59,450 bases of DNA from Gammaproteobacteria bacterium (GCA_030425905.1 JAUHZT010000004.1:1-59450), one strand, 5' to 3'. Numbered from the stretch's first letter, positions 1 through 10,438 are shown. Numbers and translations: made by a program. Notes: generated from the letters alone by a model not told the origin.

Positions 1-486
1 CGGGCCACCGGCGCCGCCAATCGACTCGACAAGTTCAAAACTGTTCCATTCAAGCATCGCCGGCTGCGCTAAACGCTGTGCTTCAAAACTGCGCGCGCGT
101 TTGACGATCGTAATATGCGGCCGAAACCGGCGCTCTTCCGGCAAACAGCCCGCCTCTATAAGAACAGCATTCAGCGAATCGACCAGCCGTGTCAGCTCTG
201 CCGGCACCGTTTGCGCACAAAGTACTGCGACTTTCGGTCGCGGCCAAAATTCAGCCTTGTCAAAACGCAGGCGAAAGGGTTCCACCCGAATCGCACGAGC
301 GGCTGCCTGCAGGGTCGGGATGGAGGCCGTGGGGAAAGCGCCGATAAATGCCAGCGTGACATGCCAGTTACCGCGATAGACCGCGTCTCCCTCGACCTGG
401 CGCGCGACCGGGCTAATGACATTACGCAGCTGGTCGCGTTGCCGGTCGTCCGGCCAGAGCGCGAAGAAGAGCCGCTTGTCAGTCAC
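1..486 (-). CDS. thpR: RNA 2',3'-cyclic phosphodiesterase (2'-5' RNA ligase family), partial
   Basis: Only the first 162 codons are present; the gene runs off the left edge, so its stop codon is not seen. Both catalytic HxT motifs of the two-histidine phosphoesterase family are visible, HVTL at about residue 42 and HITI at about residue 124, with the expected spacing. Family members open 2',3'-cyclic phosphates on RNA ends and can join 2'-5' linkages in vitro; the cellular role is usually unclear. The start is a GTG at 486 that shares the four bases GTGA with the stop of pncC, so the two are probably translated together. No shift in frame is seen in the part present. Confidence 0.88.
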   Translation of the reverse strand, partial: MTDKRLFFALWPDDRQRDQLRNVISPVARQVEGDAVYRGNWHVTLAFIGAFPTASIPTLQAAARAIRVEPFRLRFDKAEFWPRPKVAVLCAQTVPAELTRLVDSLNAVLIEAGCLPEERRFRPHITIVKRARSFEAQRLAQPAMLEWNSFELVESIGGAGGP

Positions 487-986
487 GCCCTGAACTTGTC
501 GTGAATTGTTCGCAGGGCATGCTCGACGGTCTGTCGACGCACCGCATCTCGACTGCCTTTGAAACGCTTGCGACCCGCCGAAGTAACCAGCCCATTGCTA
601 CCCTTCTCGGACCATGCGAAGCACACGGTTCCAACCGGCTTGGTATCCGTGCCGCCGTCCGGACCCGCAATCCCGCTGACGGCCACACCGTGGTCAGCGT
701 TGCTCAGGCGCATGGCACCCTCGACCATTTCGATGACTGTGGCTTCGCTGACCGCGCCAGCCGCCTGCAACGTATTGGCAGTGACGCCCAGCAGCGACTG
801 CTTGGCAGCATTCGAGTAGCTCACAACACCGTATTCGAACACCGCCGAACTGCCGGCAATATCGGTGATCGCCTTGGCGATCCAGCCGCCTGTACAGGAC
901 TCGGCAGTCGTTACAGTCTTGTGCGTTGCCGCGAGTTTCTGCACCAGTTCGGCGGCAAGCGCAGCGAGATCCCTGTCATCAATCAT
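483..986 (-). CDS. pncC: Nicotinamide-nucleotide amidohydrolase (CinA C-terminal domain protein)
   Basis: A 167-residue single-domain protein matching the C-terminal part of CinA. Members deamidate nicotinamide mononucleotide to nicotinic acid mononucleotide, recycling NMN made by DNA ligase and other NAD users. The AESCTGG motif near residues 28-34 and a GIAGPDGGT loop near residue 110 are typical. The N-terminal domain of full-length CinA is absent, as in E. coli PncC. The ATG at 986 lies 5 bases upstream of the glycosyltransferase stop, an overlap of 8 nt, and gives the family length; the open frame further upstream belongs to the neighbour's coding region. pncC next to mutS is a common gammaproteobacterial arrangement, often with recA beside it, but recA is not in this window. 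Confidence 0.92.
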   Translation of the reverse strand: MIDDRDLAALAAELVQKLAATHKTVTTAESCTGGWIAKAITDIAGSSAVFEYGVVSYSNAAKQSLLGVTANTLQAAGAVSEATVIEMVEGAMRLSNADHGVAVSGIAGPDGGTDTKPVGTVCFAWSEKGSNGLVTSAGRKRFKGSRDAVRRQTVEHALRTIHDKFRA

Positions 987-2064
987 GCAAGATCGACTCG
1001 TACAACGCGACGTGTTTGTCAGCCATCGTATCGATGGAAAACTCGCTGGCCATGCGTGCGCGGCCCGCTGCGGCAAAGCGCGCGCGCAATGCATCATCAT
1101 CGAGCAAGCGCTGCATCGCACCAGCGAGCGCATCACTGTCTTCGGCCGGTACCAGCAGCCCCGTCTCTCCATCGGCAACGGCTTCGCGCAGGCCACCGGC
1201 TGCAAACGCAACCACCGGCACTCCCGCTGCCTGCGCTTTCAACGTGGCGACGCCGAGCCCCTCGGCCAGGGCCGGGTGCACGAACAAGTCAAAACAACCG
1301 ATCCAACGGTCGAGGTCGTCGCGATAACCCGGAAACTGCACAAGGTCATCAAGCCCAAGCGACGCTGCCTGCTCACGCAGCGCTTTGTCGAGTTCGCCTT
1401 CGCCAAAAATCATCAGCCTGAATGACTTGCCCTCACTTTTTAACTGTGCCGCGGCATCGAGCAGAAAGCGGTGGCCTTTGCGCGGGATCAACTGCCCGGC
1501 CGCCGCCAGGGCGGGCACACCTTCCGGAATGTCGAACTCCCGCCGAAACTCCGAACTATCGGCTGTGTGGGCAAATGCGGCCGCATCGACCGCACTGCGG
1601 ATAACCGTCACCCGATCGCCCTCTATCCCCGCTGCCCGCAAAACGTCGGCGATCGTATTGGAGATAGCAATGACCTTGCGGAACGGCCGATAGCGCAGCG
1701 CGGCTATGAGCTGCATTTCAGTATTGTCGACGCGACGCGACACAACCGCCGGCACATCGGCAAAACTGGCAGCGAGACCGCCCAACACATCAGCGCCGCG
1801 ACGGGAGTGACAGTGCACCAGGTCGGGCCTGGTCTCATTGATGAATTGCGTAAGGCGATAGGCAAACGGCAGGTCGAGGTCGCCGGCGCAGAACAGGTTT
1901 TGCACCCTGATCCCCTGCGCCCTGGCCGCCGAATCGATACCGGAGCCCGGCGGGCATACCAGCGTGCAATCGTGCCCGCGTGCGGTCAGTGCCGCGAGCA
2001 GGTAGGCAACCTGTTGCGGGCCGCCGTATAAATGACGCCCGGTTTCGACATGCAAAATTTTCAT
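979..2064 (-). CDS. Glycosyltransferase family 4 protein
   Basis: A 361-residue GT-B fold glycosyltransferase that should move a sugar from a nucleotide donor to an envelope or secreted glycan; neither donor nor acceptor can be told from sequence. The N-terminal half opens with the glycine-rich RHLYGGPQQV acceptor-domain loop. The C-terminal half has the IPRKGH donor-site motif near residue 205 and an EGLGVATLKAQAAG segment at 268-281. In that segment the second Glu of the usual EX7E motif is Lys (residue 276, AAA codon), which is unusual. No signal peptide or clear membrane segment is seen. It is first in an overlapping set with pncC and thpR, and diverges from mutS. No other glycan genes lie nearby. 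Confidence 0.85.
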   Translation of the reverse strand: MKILHVETGRHLYGGPQQVAYLLAALTARGHDCTLVCPPGSGIDSAARAQGIRVQNLFCAGDLDLPFAYRLTQFINETRPDLVHCHSRRGADVLGGLAASFADVPAVVSRRVDNTEMQLIAALRYRPFRKVIAISNTIADVLRAAGIEGDRVTVIRSAVDAAAFAHTADSSEFRREFDIPEGVPALAAAGQLIPRKGHRFLLDAAAQLKSEGKSFRLMIFGEGELDKALREQAASLGLDDLVQFPGYRDDLDRWIGCFDLFVHPALAEGLGVATLKAQAAGVPVVAFAAGGLREAVADGETGLLVPAEDSDALAGAMQRLLDDDALRARFAAAGRARMASEFSIDTMADKHVALYESILHD

Positions 2065-2171
2065 CGCTCAATCATACTGTAGAAACAAGGGGGCCAGACC
2101 CCAAAATTCAACGGGGCAAGCCCCTTTCTCCCATCGCTGAACCTGCCTGAACAAAACCAGACTGCAATTCT
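2065..2171. promoter_or_regulatory. Divergent intergenic region, glycosyltransferase / mutS
   Basis: A 107-bp region between two divergent start codons that must hold both promoters. I could not pick out a convincing -35/-10 pair in either direction. Most of its centre is taken up by two GC-rich palindromes, listed separately. Confidence 0.45.
2089..2124. repeat. REP-like paired GGGG/CCCC palindromes
   Basis: Two short hairpins lie side by side. The first, 2089-2102, has GGGG and CCCC arms around CCAGA. The second, 2113-2124, has a perfect 5-bp stem GGGGC/GCCCC around two A residues. They are separated by an AT-rich AAAATTCAA stretch. The layout resembles the GGGGTCNGACCCC-type palindromes that are scattered between genes in many gammaproteobacteria. 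Whether it is repeated elsewhere cannot be seen from one window. Confidence 0.4.
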
Positions 2172-4727
2172 ATGAGCACCGATCCTTCCTCCGTCCACAC
2201 ACCCATGATGCGGCAGTACCTTGCAATTAAGGCCGACTACCCGGACATGCTGGTGTTCTATCGCATGGGCGATTTTTACGAATTATTTTACGACGATGCG
2301 AAGCGCGCTGCCTCATTGATGGACATTACCCTGACGTCGCGCGGCAAATCCGGAGGCAACCCGATCCCGATGGCCGGCGTGCCCTACCATGCGGTCGAAG
2401 GTTACCTGCAAAAACTGGTGCGCAAAGGCGAGTCGGTCGCCCTGTGCGAGCAGATTGGCGACCCCGCGACTTCAAAGGGGCCTGTCGAACGTCAGGTGAC
2501 GCGGATCGTAACGCCGGGCACGCTAACGGACGAGGCGCTGCTGTCTGAATACCGGGACAACCTGGTTGCTGCGGTGTATGCCACGCCCGGCGCGACCGGT
2601 ATCGCCTGGCTGGATCTCGCCGGTGGCCGCTTCCGCCTGACTGAAGTGCCTGACGCTGAGGCGCTCATCGGCGAACTTGAACGCCTGCAACCGGCGGAAC
2701 TGATTGTCGACGAAGACGCCGCGGCGCTCGAACTGGCTGACAAGCGCATGCGCGTAACACGCCGTCCGCCTTGGCATTTCGAACTCGACAGTGCACGCCG
2801 GCAACTCTGCGCACAGTTCGGCACGAAAGACCTGGCAGGCTTTGGTTGCGAGGATTTTCCACACGGACTAGCGGCCGCCGGGGCGCTCTTGCAGTATGTG
2901 CACGACACGCAGAAGACGGCGTTGCCGCACCTTACTTCAATTACCGCAGAACGCCGAGACGACGCACTGGTAATGGATGGGCCTACGCGGCGCAACCTGG
3001 AGCTTGAACGTTCATTGAGTGGTCATGATGAACACACGCTTGCTGGCGTGCTGGACCAATGCCAGAGCCCGATGGGCAGCCGTCTCTTGCGTCGCTGGAT
3101 CCAGCGGCCACTGCGCAACCCGGCGACACTCAAAGCTCGCTACCAGGCGATCGAAGCGCTACTGGGTGCCGACCGCGTACCCGTGTTGCAGGCGCAATTG
3201 CAGGGTATCGGCGATGTCGAACGCATATTGTCGCGTGTCGCATTACGGTCGGCGCGACCTCGCGACCTGCATCAGCTTGGCAATGCCCTTGCGCGCCTGC
3301 CCGAGCTACGCACACTTATTAACGCCGTTGATGCGCCGTTGATGAACACGCTGCACGACCAGATCAATCCGCATACACGGCAACGCGACTTACTTGCCAA
3401 AGCCGTCATTGAAAATCCGCCCATGTTGATTCGTGATGGCGGCGTGATCGCCAGCGGCTACGACGACGAACTCGACGACTTGCGCGGGATAGCCGAGAAC
3501 GCCGACCAGTATCTGATTGACCTTGAGTCGCGCGAAAAACAGCGCACGGGCATCGCCACCCTCAAACTGGGCTACAACCGGGTACACGGCTACTACATCG
3601 AGATCAGCAAAGGACAGAGTGCGAAAGCACCCGATGACTATGTGCGTCGCCAGACACTCAAGGGGGCGGAACGTTACATTACGCCGGAGCTGAAAGAGTT
3701 TGAGGACAAAGTGCTGAGTGCGCGAGAACGCGCGCTGGCTCGCGAAAAATTTCTCTACGAGGAGTTGCTCGACAAACTTCACGAGGTGCTGGGCGAACTG
3801 CAGGCAAGTGCCGCAGCACTTGCCGAACTCGATGTCATCGTGTGCTTTGCTGAACGCGCCGATGAATTGCGGCTGTCCAAACCCGTCATTACAGAGCAGC
3901 CCTGTATTGAAATAGAGGGCGGCCGGCACCTTGTGGTCGAACAGGTCATTGATACACCGTTTGTTGCTAATGACCTCGCATTCGACGACCAGCAGCGCCT
4001 GCTCGTCATAACGGGTCCGAACATGGGGGGTAAATCGACATATATGCGGCAGACAGCGCTGATTGCGATCATGGCGATGATCGGCAGTTTCGTTCCTGCC
4101 GAACGTTTACGCATCGGGCCGATCGATCGTATTTTCACGCGCATTGGCGCATCTGACGACCTGGCCGGTGGGCGCTCAACCTTTATGGTTGAGATGACTG
4201 AAACCGCGACTATTCTCAACAACGCCACCGAGCACAGCCTCGTGCTGATGGACGAAATCGGGCGCGGCACCAGCACCTTTGACGGACTGTCCCTGGCCTG
4301 GGCAGCCGCCCATTACATGGGCGAGCAAAGCAAAGCATTCACCTTGTTTGCCACTCATTACTTTGAGTTAACCGCACTGGCAGACGACATTAAGGGAGCT
4401 GCGAACGTGCACCTGGATGCGACCGAGCACAATGGGCAACTGGTTTTTTTGCACGCAGTAAAACCGGGCCCCGCCAACCAGAGTTATGGCTTACAGGTTG
4501 CGGCACTGGCCGGCGTGCCCCCGGTCGTTATTCGGCGCGCCCGCGCGTACCTGAAATCGCTGGAGTCACAGCCGCTTTCGCACCGGGAGAATCCGCAGGT
4601 ACAGCTTGATCTTGCGATGCCTGAGGAAAAGCCGGACGAACTGCGTAATGCGCTGGCCGAGCTTGACCCCGACAGCCTCTCCCCGCGCGAAGCGCTGGAA
4701 ATGCTGTACAAGCTCAAGCAGCTTTAG
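2172..4727 (+). CDS. mutS: DNA mismatch repair protein MutS
   Basis: An 851-residue MutS, close to the E. coli length of 853. It binds mismatches and small loops in DNA and recruits MutL to start methyl-directed repair. The N-terminal mismatch-reading domain carries the Phe-X-Glu motif in GDFYELF near residue 35, where the Phe stacks on the mispaired base. The connector, lever and clamp domains follow. The C-terminal ABC-type ATPase has Walker [10 protein letters not shown] near residue 617, the signature region around GGRSTF, and Walker [13 protein letters not shown]. The C-terminal tail with the dimerising helix is present. It converges on aspS with only 37 bp between the stop codons. Confidence 0.98.
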   Translation: MSTDPSSVHTPMMRQYLAIKADYPDMLVFYRMGDFYELFYDDAKRAASLMDITLTSRGKSGGNPIPMAGVPYHAVEGYLQKLVRKGESVALCEQIGDPATSKGPVERQVTRIVTPGTLTDEALLSEYRDNLVAAVYATPGATGIAWLDLAGGRFRLTEVPDAEALIGELERLQPAELIVDEDAAALELADKRMRVTRRPPWHFELDSARRQLCAQFGTKDLAGFGCEDFPHGLAAAGALLQYVHDTQKTALPHLTSITAERRDDALVMDGPTRRNLELERSLSGHDEHTLAGVLDQCQSPMGSRLLRRWIQRPLRNPATLKARYQAIEALLGADRVPVLQAQLQGIGDVERILSRVALRSARPRDLHQLGNALARLPELRTLINAVDAPLMNTLHDQINPHTRQRDLLAKAVIENPPMLIRDGGVIASGYDDELDDLRGIAENADQYLIDLESREKQRTGIATLKLGYNRVHGYYIEISKGQSAKAPDDYVRRQTLKGAERYITPELKEFEDKVLSARERALAREKFLYEELLDKLHEVLGELQASAAALAELDVIVCFAERADELRLSKPVITEQPCIEIEGGRHLVVEQVIDTPFVANDLAFDDQQRLLVITGPNMGGKSTYMRQTALIAIMAMIGSFVPAERLRIGPIDRIFTRIGASDDLAGGRSTFMVEMTETATILNNATEHSLVLMDEIGRGTSTFDGLSLAWAAAHYMGEQSKAFTLFATHYFELTALADDIKGAANVHLDATEHNGQLVFLHAVKPGPANQSYGLQVAALAGVPPVVIRRARAYLKSLESQPLSHRENPQVQLDLAMPEEKPDELRNALAELDPDSLSPREALEMLYKLKQL

Positions 4728-4736
4728 GAATCGGCA

Positions 4737-4754
4737 CGCGGCCCCACGGCCGCG
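4737..4754. terminator. GC hairpin between convergent mutS and aspS
   Basis: A perfect 7-bp stem CGCGGCC/GGCCGCG with a CCAC loop sits in the 37-bp gap between the two convergent stop codons. It is symmetric and so could act on both strands. There is no T-run on either side, so it is at best a weak intrinsic terminator or a transcript-end stabiliser. Confidence 0.35.
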
Positions 4755-4764
4755 GCCTCTTCAA

Positions 4765-6540
4765 TCAGCTGTCGGCTCGCGGAGTGCGTACCCGAATACC
4801 GGTTTCCTTGAGTTGCTGAGCGGACACTTCGCCCGGCGCATTCGTCAACGGGCAATGCGCCGACTGCGTTTTCGGAAACGCAATAACGTCACGAATGCTC
4901 TCAGCACCCGCCATCAGCATAACGATACGGTCGAGGCCAAACGCGATGCCGCCGTGTGGCGGACAACCGTATTGCAGCGCGGTTAGCAGGAAGCCGAATT
5001 TTTCTTCCGCCTCTTCCTCGCTGATATCGAGCAGGTCGAACACAGCGGCCTGAATATCCTGATTGTGAATACGGATCGAGCCGCCTCCAATCTCGGAACC
5101 ATTCAGTACCATGTCGTAAGCGCGGGACAATGCGTGCCCGGGATCTGCTTTGAGCGCCTTGGCGTCGTTGATTGACGGCGCTGTGAACGGATGGTGCAAG
5201 GCAACCCAGCGGTTCGCGTCTTCGTCTTTTTCAAACATCGGGAAATCGACAACCCAAAGCGGCGCCCATCCATCCGCTACCAGGCCGCGGTCCTGCCCGA
5301 TCTTGACACGCAAGGCGCCGAGCGCGTCGTTGACCACACGTGCCTTGTCGGCACCGAAGAAGATCAGGTCACCTGTCTTCGCGCCGGTCCGCTCGAGAAT
5401 GCCGCTCACCGCATCGTCGGGCAGAAACTTGAGGATGGGCGACTGCAAGCCTTCGCGGCCAGCGTCAATATCATTGACCTTGATGTAGGCGAGTCCGCGC
5501 GCCCCGTAGCGACCAACAAAGGCCGTGTAGTCATCGATCTCCTTGCGGCTCAGGCTTGATCCGTCCGGCACGCACAGTGCGGCAACGCGCCCCTCGGGGT
5601 CGCTCGCCGGCCCGGCGAACACCTTGAATTCTACCGACGACATCAGGTCGGCGACTTCGATCAGTTCGAGGTCGATGCGCAAATCCGGTTTGTCGGAGCC
5701 AAAGCGTTGCATTGCCTCGGCATAGGTCATGCGCGGAAACGTTGCGGGCAGTTCGACATCCAGCGCTTCCTGGAACAGGTGCCGCACGAGACCTTCCATC
5801 GTCGACATCACGTCTGCCTCGTCAACGAAACTCATCTCGATATCGAGCTGTGTAAATTCCGGCTGCCGGTCGGCACGCAGGTCTTCGTCGCGGAAGCAAC
5901 GCACGATCTGGTAATAGCGGTCGAGCCCCGACATCATCAGCAATTGCTTGAAGATCTGCGGCGACTGCGGCAACGCAAAAAACTTGCCGGGATGCGTCCG
6001 GCTCGGAACGATGTAGTCGCGCGCACCTTCCGGCGTCGCCCGGGTCAGCATCGGGGTTTCTACGTCGATGAAACCGGCCGTATCCAGAAAGTGCCGCATG
6101 GCCATCGTGACTTTGTGGCGCAAACGCATGTTGGCCGTCATGTTGTCACGGCGCAGGTCGAGGTAACGGTATTTTAGCCGCAGCTCTTCATTGGCCTGCT
6201 CATCGTGATGAAACGGCGGGGTTTCGGCCCGATTCAGCACCGCAAGCTCATGCGCAAGCACTTCTACCTGCCCGGTGTTCATGTTCGGGTTAACCGTGCC
6301 AGCCGGACGTTCACGCACGACGCCGGTTACCTTGAGCACATACTCGCTGCGCACACGTTCAGCCGCGCTAAAAATGTCCTTGCGGTCCGGGTCGAATACA
6401 ACCTGCAGCAATCCTTCACGATCGCGCAAATCCACGAAAATAACCCCGCCATGGTCCCGGCGGCGATGCACCCAGCCACATACCGTGACGGTTTCCCCGA
6501 TGAGCGCCTGATCGACCTGTCCGCAATAATGACTACGCAT
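4765..6540 (-). CDS. aspS: Aspartyl-tRNA synthetase
   Basis: A 591-residue class II synthetase of the bacterial AspRS type that charges tRNA-Asp, matching E. coli AspS (590). The N-terminal OB-fold anticodon-binding domain begins [18 protein letters not shown]. Class II motif 2 ([19 protein letters not shown]) lies near residue 217, followed by the bacterial GAD insertion domain, and motif 3 ([11 protein letters not shown]) near residue 535. Whether it also charges tRNA-Asn cannot be judged here, as it depends on whether the genome has asnS or gatCAB. It is the last gene in the clpB-fmdB-DUF502-aspS minus-strand row, with an 86-bp gap upstream. Confidence 0.98.
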   Translation of the reverse strand: MRSHYCGQVDQALIGETVTVCGWVHRRRDHGGVIFVDLRDREGLLQVVFDPDRKDIFSAAERVRSEYVLKVTGVVRERPAGTVNPNMNTGQVEVLAHELAVLNRAETPPFHHDEQANEELRLKYRYLDLRRDNMTANMRLRHKVTMAMRHFLDTAGFIDVETPMLTRATPEGARDYIVPSRTHPGKFFALPQSPQIFKQLLMMSGLDRYYQIVRCFRDEDLRADRQPEFTQLDIEMSFVDEADVMSTMEGLVRHLFQEALDVELPATFPRMTYAEAMQRFGSDKPDLRIDLELIEVADLMSSVEFKVFAGPASDPEGRVAALCVPDGSSLSRKEIDDYTAFVGRYGARGLAYIKVNDIDAGREGLQSPILKFLPDDAVSGILERTGAKTGDLIFFGADKARVVNDALGALRVKIGQDRGLVADGWAPLWVVDFPMFEKDEDANRWVALHHPFTAPSINDAKALKADPGHALSRAYDMVLNGSEIGGGSIRIHNQDIQAAVFDLLDISEEEAEEKFGFLLTALQYGCPPHGGIAFGLDRIVMLMAGAESIRDVIAFPKTQSAHCPLTNAPGEVSAQQLKETGIRVRTPRADS

Positions 6541-6626
6541 ACTGTGAGTTTCCGGGGTTCAGCCCTTGAAAAAAGAGGCGGAATGGTAAGGGTTGGGCGC
6601 CGCTAGGGCAAGAAGCAGCCACTCGC

Positions 6627-7304
6627 CTAGCCGGCGTTTCCACCCGATTCGGGCTGATTGGGCGCGGCCGACGACCCGGATTCGAGTTTGCCGTCGGGCT
6701 TCTGTTTCCAGTCCGGGACGACAACGCCCAGCGAGATAATCATTTTCAGCGCCTCATCAACTTCCATGTCCAGCACGGTTACGTCTTTTTTCGGCACAAT
6801 GATGATGAAGCCGGAGGTCGGATTTGGCGTCGTCGGCACAAAACAGCACACGACCGCCTCGCCCGTGCGGCCCTGGACCTCGCCCAGCTGCGTCGCTGTC
6901 TGGAATGCGAGGCTATAGAGACCCTTGCGGGGATATTCGACGAGCAGGACATTCTTGAACGACTGGCTGGAATCAGAAAACACGACTTCGGCAAAATTCT
7001 TTGCCGCTGAATATATCGAACGCACGACAGGAATCCGGTTCAGCAGCGACTCCCACCCCCCGACAAATGCCCGCCCGACAAAATTCGCAACGAGGAATCC
7101 TGTCACGATCAGGATCAATAACGTAAGCAAGACGCCTAAACCTGGCACCGTAAAGCCGAGCAACTGCTCGGGCTTGTAAGCTTCCGGGACCAGCGCCAGC
7201 GTCTTGTCCATCAAGCGCACGGCAAGGCTGATTAGCAGGATGGTGACGCCAATCGGTATCCAGACCAGCAGGCCGGCTATGAAATAGCGCCGGAGTCGCT
7301 TCAC
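6627..7304 (-). CDS. DUF502 family inner-membrane protein
   Basis: A 225-residue protein of the DUF502 family, whose function is unknown. Two hydrophobic segments are visible, about residues 8-28 and 52-75, with the conserved IPVVRSIYSAAKNF motif just after the second. The rest is probably a soluble domain. The last 25 residues are polar and Gly/Ser/Pro-rich. The start is GTG at 7304, which overlaps the fmdB stop in a GTGA and suggests translational coupling. fmdB-DUF502-aspS is a recurrent neighbourhood in gammaproteobacteria, but it does not reveal the job of the protein. Confidence 0.85.
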   Translation of the reverse strand: MKRLRRYFIAGLLVWIPIGVTILLISLAVRLMDKTLALVPEAYKPEQLLGFTVPGLGVLLTLLILIVTGFLVANFVGRAFVGGWESLLNRIPVVRSIYSAAKNFAEVVFSDSSQSFKNVLLVEYPRKGLYSLAFQTATQLGEVQGRTGEAVVCCFVPTTPNPTSGFIIIVPKKDVTVLDMEVDEALKMIISLGVVVPDWKQKPDGKLESGSSAAPNQPESGGNAG

Positions 7305-7648
7305 GCCGTGCTGTCAGTCGACGCTTTCGCCGCCGGTGCCGGCTTGCTGGCCGAAGTCTCACTTGCGGACGACGTTTTCTCCGCTGCTTTGGCCGGTGCT
7401 TCTGACGCGCTTGCGCCGTTCGTGCCCGTCTTGACCTCGCTATCGCCAGCCAGGTTGCGTTTGTTGTCTTTCTTGAAATCCGTCTCGTACCAACCCTGCC
7501 CTTTGAGGCGAAAGCGTGGCGCCGAGAGCTGCCGCTTCAGTGCCGGCTTGCCGCATTCAGGGCAATCGACCAGCGGGTCCTCAGCAATCTTTTGCAAGGC
7601 ATCAAGCGTATGGCCGCATTCCTTGCAGGCGTATCCGTAGATAGGCAT
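7301..7648 (-). CDS. FmdB-family zinc ribbon protein
   Basis: A 115-residue protein. The first 42 or so residues form the FmdB-type zinc ribbon, MPIYGYACKECGH followed by CPECGK, giving two CxxC pairs that should bind one zinc ion. A basic linker follows. The last 50 or so residues are almost all Ala, Ser, Thr, Lys, Pro and Glu and are probably disordered. The ATG at 7648 is chosen because the family starts with MPIY at this point and a GGAGAG ribosome-binding site lies just upstream. The gene overlaps the DUF502 gene by 4 nt. Proposed roles as a regulator come from the original formamidase-linked FmdB and should not be assumed here. Confidence 0.85.
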   Translation of the reverse strand: MPIYGYACKECGHTLDALQKIAEDPLVDCPECGKPALKRQLSAPRFRLKGQGWYETDFKKDNKRNLAGDSEVKTGTNGASASEAPAKAAEKTSSASETSASKPAPAAKASTDSTA

Positions 7649-7705
7649 TACTACTTTCTCTCCAAAGCTTCGCCCGCGCGGCGGGCACAAAACACTTCCC
7701 GGAAT

Positions 7706-10285
7706 TCAGGCGGCCTGCTGGAAAACCAGCAGGTCGTCTGCGACATCCACGACGATCAGGTCGCCCGGTTTGAACTTGCCAGCCAGGATCTCCTGCGCCA
7801 GCGGATTCTCTACCTGTTGCTGAATCGCACGCTTTAATGGTCGAGCACCGTACACCGGATCGAACCCGGCCGCACTCAGCTTGTCGCGTGCCGCATCTGA
7901 CAGTTCGATGCGCATCTCCCGATCGGCAAGCCGATCGTGCAGATACGTAAGCTGAATGTCGACAATTTTCCGGATATCTTCGCGACTCAGCGGATGGAAT
8001 ACCACCACATCGTCGACCCGATTGATGAATTCAGGGCGGAAATGCGTGCCGACTACCTCCATTATCGCGTCCTTCATCTGCGCGTAATTCTCTTCACCGG
8101 ACATTTCCTGGATCAGCTGCGAACCGAGATTTGAAGTCATCACGACCACGGTATTGCGAAAATCGACAGTACGACCCTGACCGTCCGTCAGACGACCATC
8201 ATCGAGCACCTGCAGAAGGACGTTGAATACATCCGGATGGGCCTTCTCGACCTCGTCGAGCAGAATCACCGAATAGGGCCGCCGCCGGATCGCTTCGGTC
8301 AGGTAGCCGCCCTCTTCATAGCCGACGTAACCCGGCGGTGCGCCGATAAGCCGGGCCACCGAGTGCTTCTCCATAAATTCCGACATATCGACCCTGACGA
8401 GCGCGTCTTCGGTATCGAACATGAAATTGGCTAGCGCCTTCGTCAGTTCGGTCTTGCCGACTCCGGTCGGACCAAGAAACAGGAACGAGCCGATCGGACG
8501 TTTTGGATCTGACAAACCAGCCCGTGAACGACGAATGGCATTGGCGACCGCGGTCACGGCTTCGGCCTGGCCCACCACCCGTTCCTGCAGCGCCGATTCC
8601 ATCTGCAACAGCTTTTCTTTTTCGCCTTCCAGCATCTTCGAAACCGGGATACCGGTCCACTTGGACACAATCTCTGCAACTTCCTCGTCAGTTACATTGT
8701 TACGCAGCAGCGTGGTCTCCTGACCTTCCGCCTGCATTGCATTGCTAAGCTGCTTTTCCAGTTCGGGGATCTTCCCGTACTGCAGTTCCGACATGCGCGC
8801 GAGGTCATTGGCCCGGTGGGCTGTTTCAAGCTCCAGCCGTGCGCGTTCGAGCTCTTCCTTGATGTGGGTTGTGCCTTGCATCTGGGCCTTTTCGGCTTTC
8901 CACACTTCTTCGAGGTCTGAAAACTCTTTCTCAAGTTCCTGCAGCTGTGTCTCGATATCCTGCAGGCGTTTGCGCGACGCATCGTCCGATTCTTTATTCA
9001 GCGCTTCGCGCTCAATCTTCAGCTGGATGATGCGCCGTTCGAGGCGGTCCATCGCTTCGGGCTTCGAGTCGATTTCAATACGGATACGCGACGCCGCTTC
9101 ATCGATAAGATCAATCGCCTTGTCGGGAAGCTGACGGTCCGAAATGTAGCGATGCGACAGGGTTGCGGCAGCCACGATGGCAGGGTCGGTGATCTCGACG
9201 CCGTGATGCACTTCGTAGCGCTCTTTGAGGCCTCGCAGGATAGCGATCGTGTCTTCAACACTCGGTTCCTGCACCAGTACTTTCTGGAACCGACGTTCAA
9301 GCGCTGCGTCTTTTTCGATGTACTGCCGATACTCATCGAGGGTTGTTGCGCCTACGCAGTGCAGCTCGCCGCGCGCAAGTGCGGGTTTGAGCATGTTCCC
9401 CGCATCCATCGAGCCCTCGGCCTTGCCTGCTCCGACCATCGTGTGCAGCTCGTCGATAAACAGGATGATCTGGCCTTCCTGCTTGGAAAGGTCGGCAAGC
9501 ACGGCCTTGAGCCGTTCCTCGAATTCGCCGCGAAATTTCGCGCCAGCAATCAGTGAACCCATATCGAGCGACAGAATGCGCTTGCCGCGCAGGCCTTCGG
9601 GCACCTCGTTATTGACGATGCGCTGTGCAAGGCCCTCGATAATCGCTGTCTTGCCGACACCGGGTTCGCCGATGAGTACGGGGTTGTTCTTGGTACGACG
9701 CTGCAGGATCTGGATGGTCCGACGAATTTCGTCATCACGACCAATGATCGGGTCCAGCTTGCCCTGCTCGGCACGCTCGGTCAGATCGATCGTGTACTTT
9801 TCCAGCGCCTGCCGGGTCTCCTCCGCATTCGGGTCATTAACCTGTTGCCCGCCGCGCAACTCGTCAACCGCCTTTTCAACGGCACCTTTGACGATGCCGG
9901 CCTGGTCGAACACAGCCTTGAGTGGCGACTTGCTATCGAGCGCCGCGAGGACAAACAACTCACTTGAGATGTACTGGTCATTGCGCTGCTGCGCGAGCTT
10001 GTCGGTCAGGTTCAGCAGTTTGTTAAGGTCATTACCGAGATGAACCTCGCCGCCGGCACCTTCAACACTCGGCAGGCGGTCAAGGCTCTCACCGAGCTGC
10101 GAGCGCAGCAAGTTGACGTTGCCGCCCGCCTTTGTCAGCAAACCGCGAACGCTACCGCCCTGCTGGTCGAGCAAAGCCACCATCAGGTGCGCAGGCTCAA
10201 TAAACTGGTGATCCTGACCCACAGCCAAAGACTGCGCGTCTGCCAGTGCCATCTGGAATTTACTGGTTAGTTTGTCTAATCGCAT
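7706..10285 (-). CDS. clpB: ATP-dependent disaggregase ClpB
   Basis: An 859-residue Hsp100 chaperone (E. coli 857) that threads proteins out of aggregates together with DnaK. The N-terminal domain starts [11 protein letters not shown]. The first AAA+ module has Walker [10 protein letters not shown] near residue 206. The long coiled-coil middle domain, residues about 410-530, binds DnaK and marks this as ClpB rather than ClpA or ClpC. The second AAA+ module has Walker [10 protein letters not shown] near residue 607. No ClpP-binding loop was noticed. An ATG 51 bases further upstream is in frame, but MRLDK is the family start. A possible heat-shock promoter lies upstream. Confidence 0.97.
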   Translation of the reverse strand: MRLDKLTSKFQMALADAQSLAVGQDHQFIEPAHLMVALLDQQGGSVRGLLTKAGGNVNLLRSQLGESLDRLPSVEGAGGEVHLGNDLNKLLNLTDKLAQQRNDQYISSELFVLAALDSKSPLKAVFDQAGIVKGAVEKAVDELRGGQQVNDPNAEETRQALEKYTIDLTERAEQGKLDPIIGRDDEIRRTIQILQRRTKNNPVLIGEPGVGKTAIIEGLAQRIVNNEVPEGLRGKRILSLDMGSLIAGAKFRGEFEERLKAVLADLSKQEGQIILFIDELHTMVGAGKAEGSMDAGNMLKPALARGELHCVGATTLDEYRQYIEKDAALERRFQKVLVQEPSVEDTIAILRGLKERYEVHHGVEITDPAIVAAATLSHRYISDRQLPDKAIDLIDEAASRIRIEIDSKPEAMDRLERRIIQLKIEREALNKESDDASRKRLQDIETQLQELEKEFSDLEEVWKAEKAQMQGTTHIKEELERARLELETAHRANDLARMSELQYGKIPELEKQLSNAMQAEGQETTLLRNNVTDEEVAEIVSKWTGIPVSKMLEGEKEKLLQMESALQERVVGQAEAVTAVANAIRRSRAGLSDPKRPIGSFLFLGPTGVGKTELTKALANFMFDTEDALVRVDMSEFMEKHSVARLIGAPPGYVGYEEGGYLTEAIRRRPYSVILLDEVEKAHPDVFNVLLQVLDDGRLTDGQGRTVDFRNTVVVMTSNLGSQLIQEMSGEENYAQMKDAIMEVVGTHFRPEFINRVDDVVVFHPLSREDIRKIVDIQLTYLHDRLADREMRIELSDAARDKLSAAGFDPVYGARPLKRAIQQQVENPLAQEILAGKFKPGDLIVVDVADDLLVFQQAA

Positions 10286-10374
10286 CAGAATACCTTCAGC
10301 CCCGTCTTGGGGACCTGTAAGCCCCATGGCAAACATGCTTCGGTGCAGCGCCGTGGAGAAGAATCAACTGTCCC

Positions 10375-10404
10375 CTATTTTGCGGTGCGCAGGCATTTTT
10401 CAAG
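10375..10404 (-). promoter_or_regulatory. Candidate clpB promoter (sigma-32-like -35)
   Basis: On the minus strand CTTGAAA at 10404-10398 matches the heat-shock -35 consensus exactly. CAAAATAG at 10382-10375, 15 bases further on, is only a weak match to either the sigma-32 or the sigma-70 -10 element. It lies about 90 bp upstream of the clpB start. Sigma-32 control is expected for clpB from known biology; the call here rests mainly on the -35. Confidence 0.35.
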
Positions 10405-10438
10405 TCACATTGGGCAGCTTGCAGCCAATTTTGACCGT

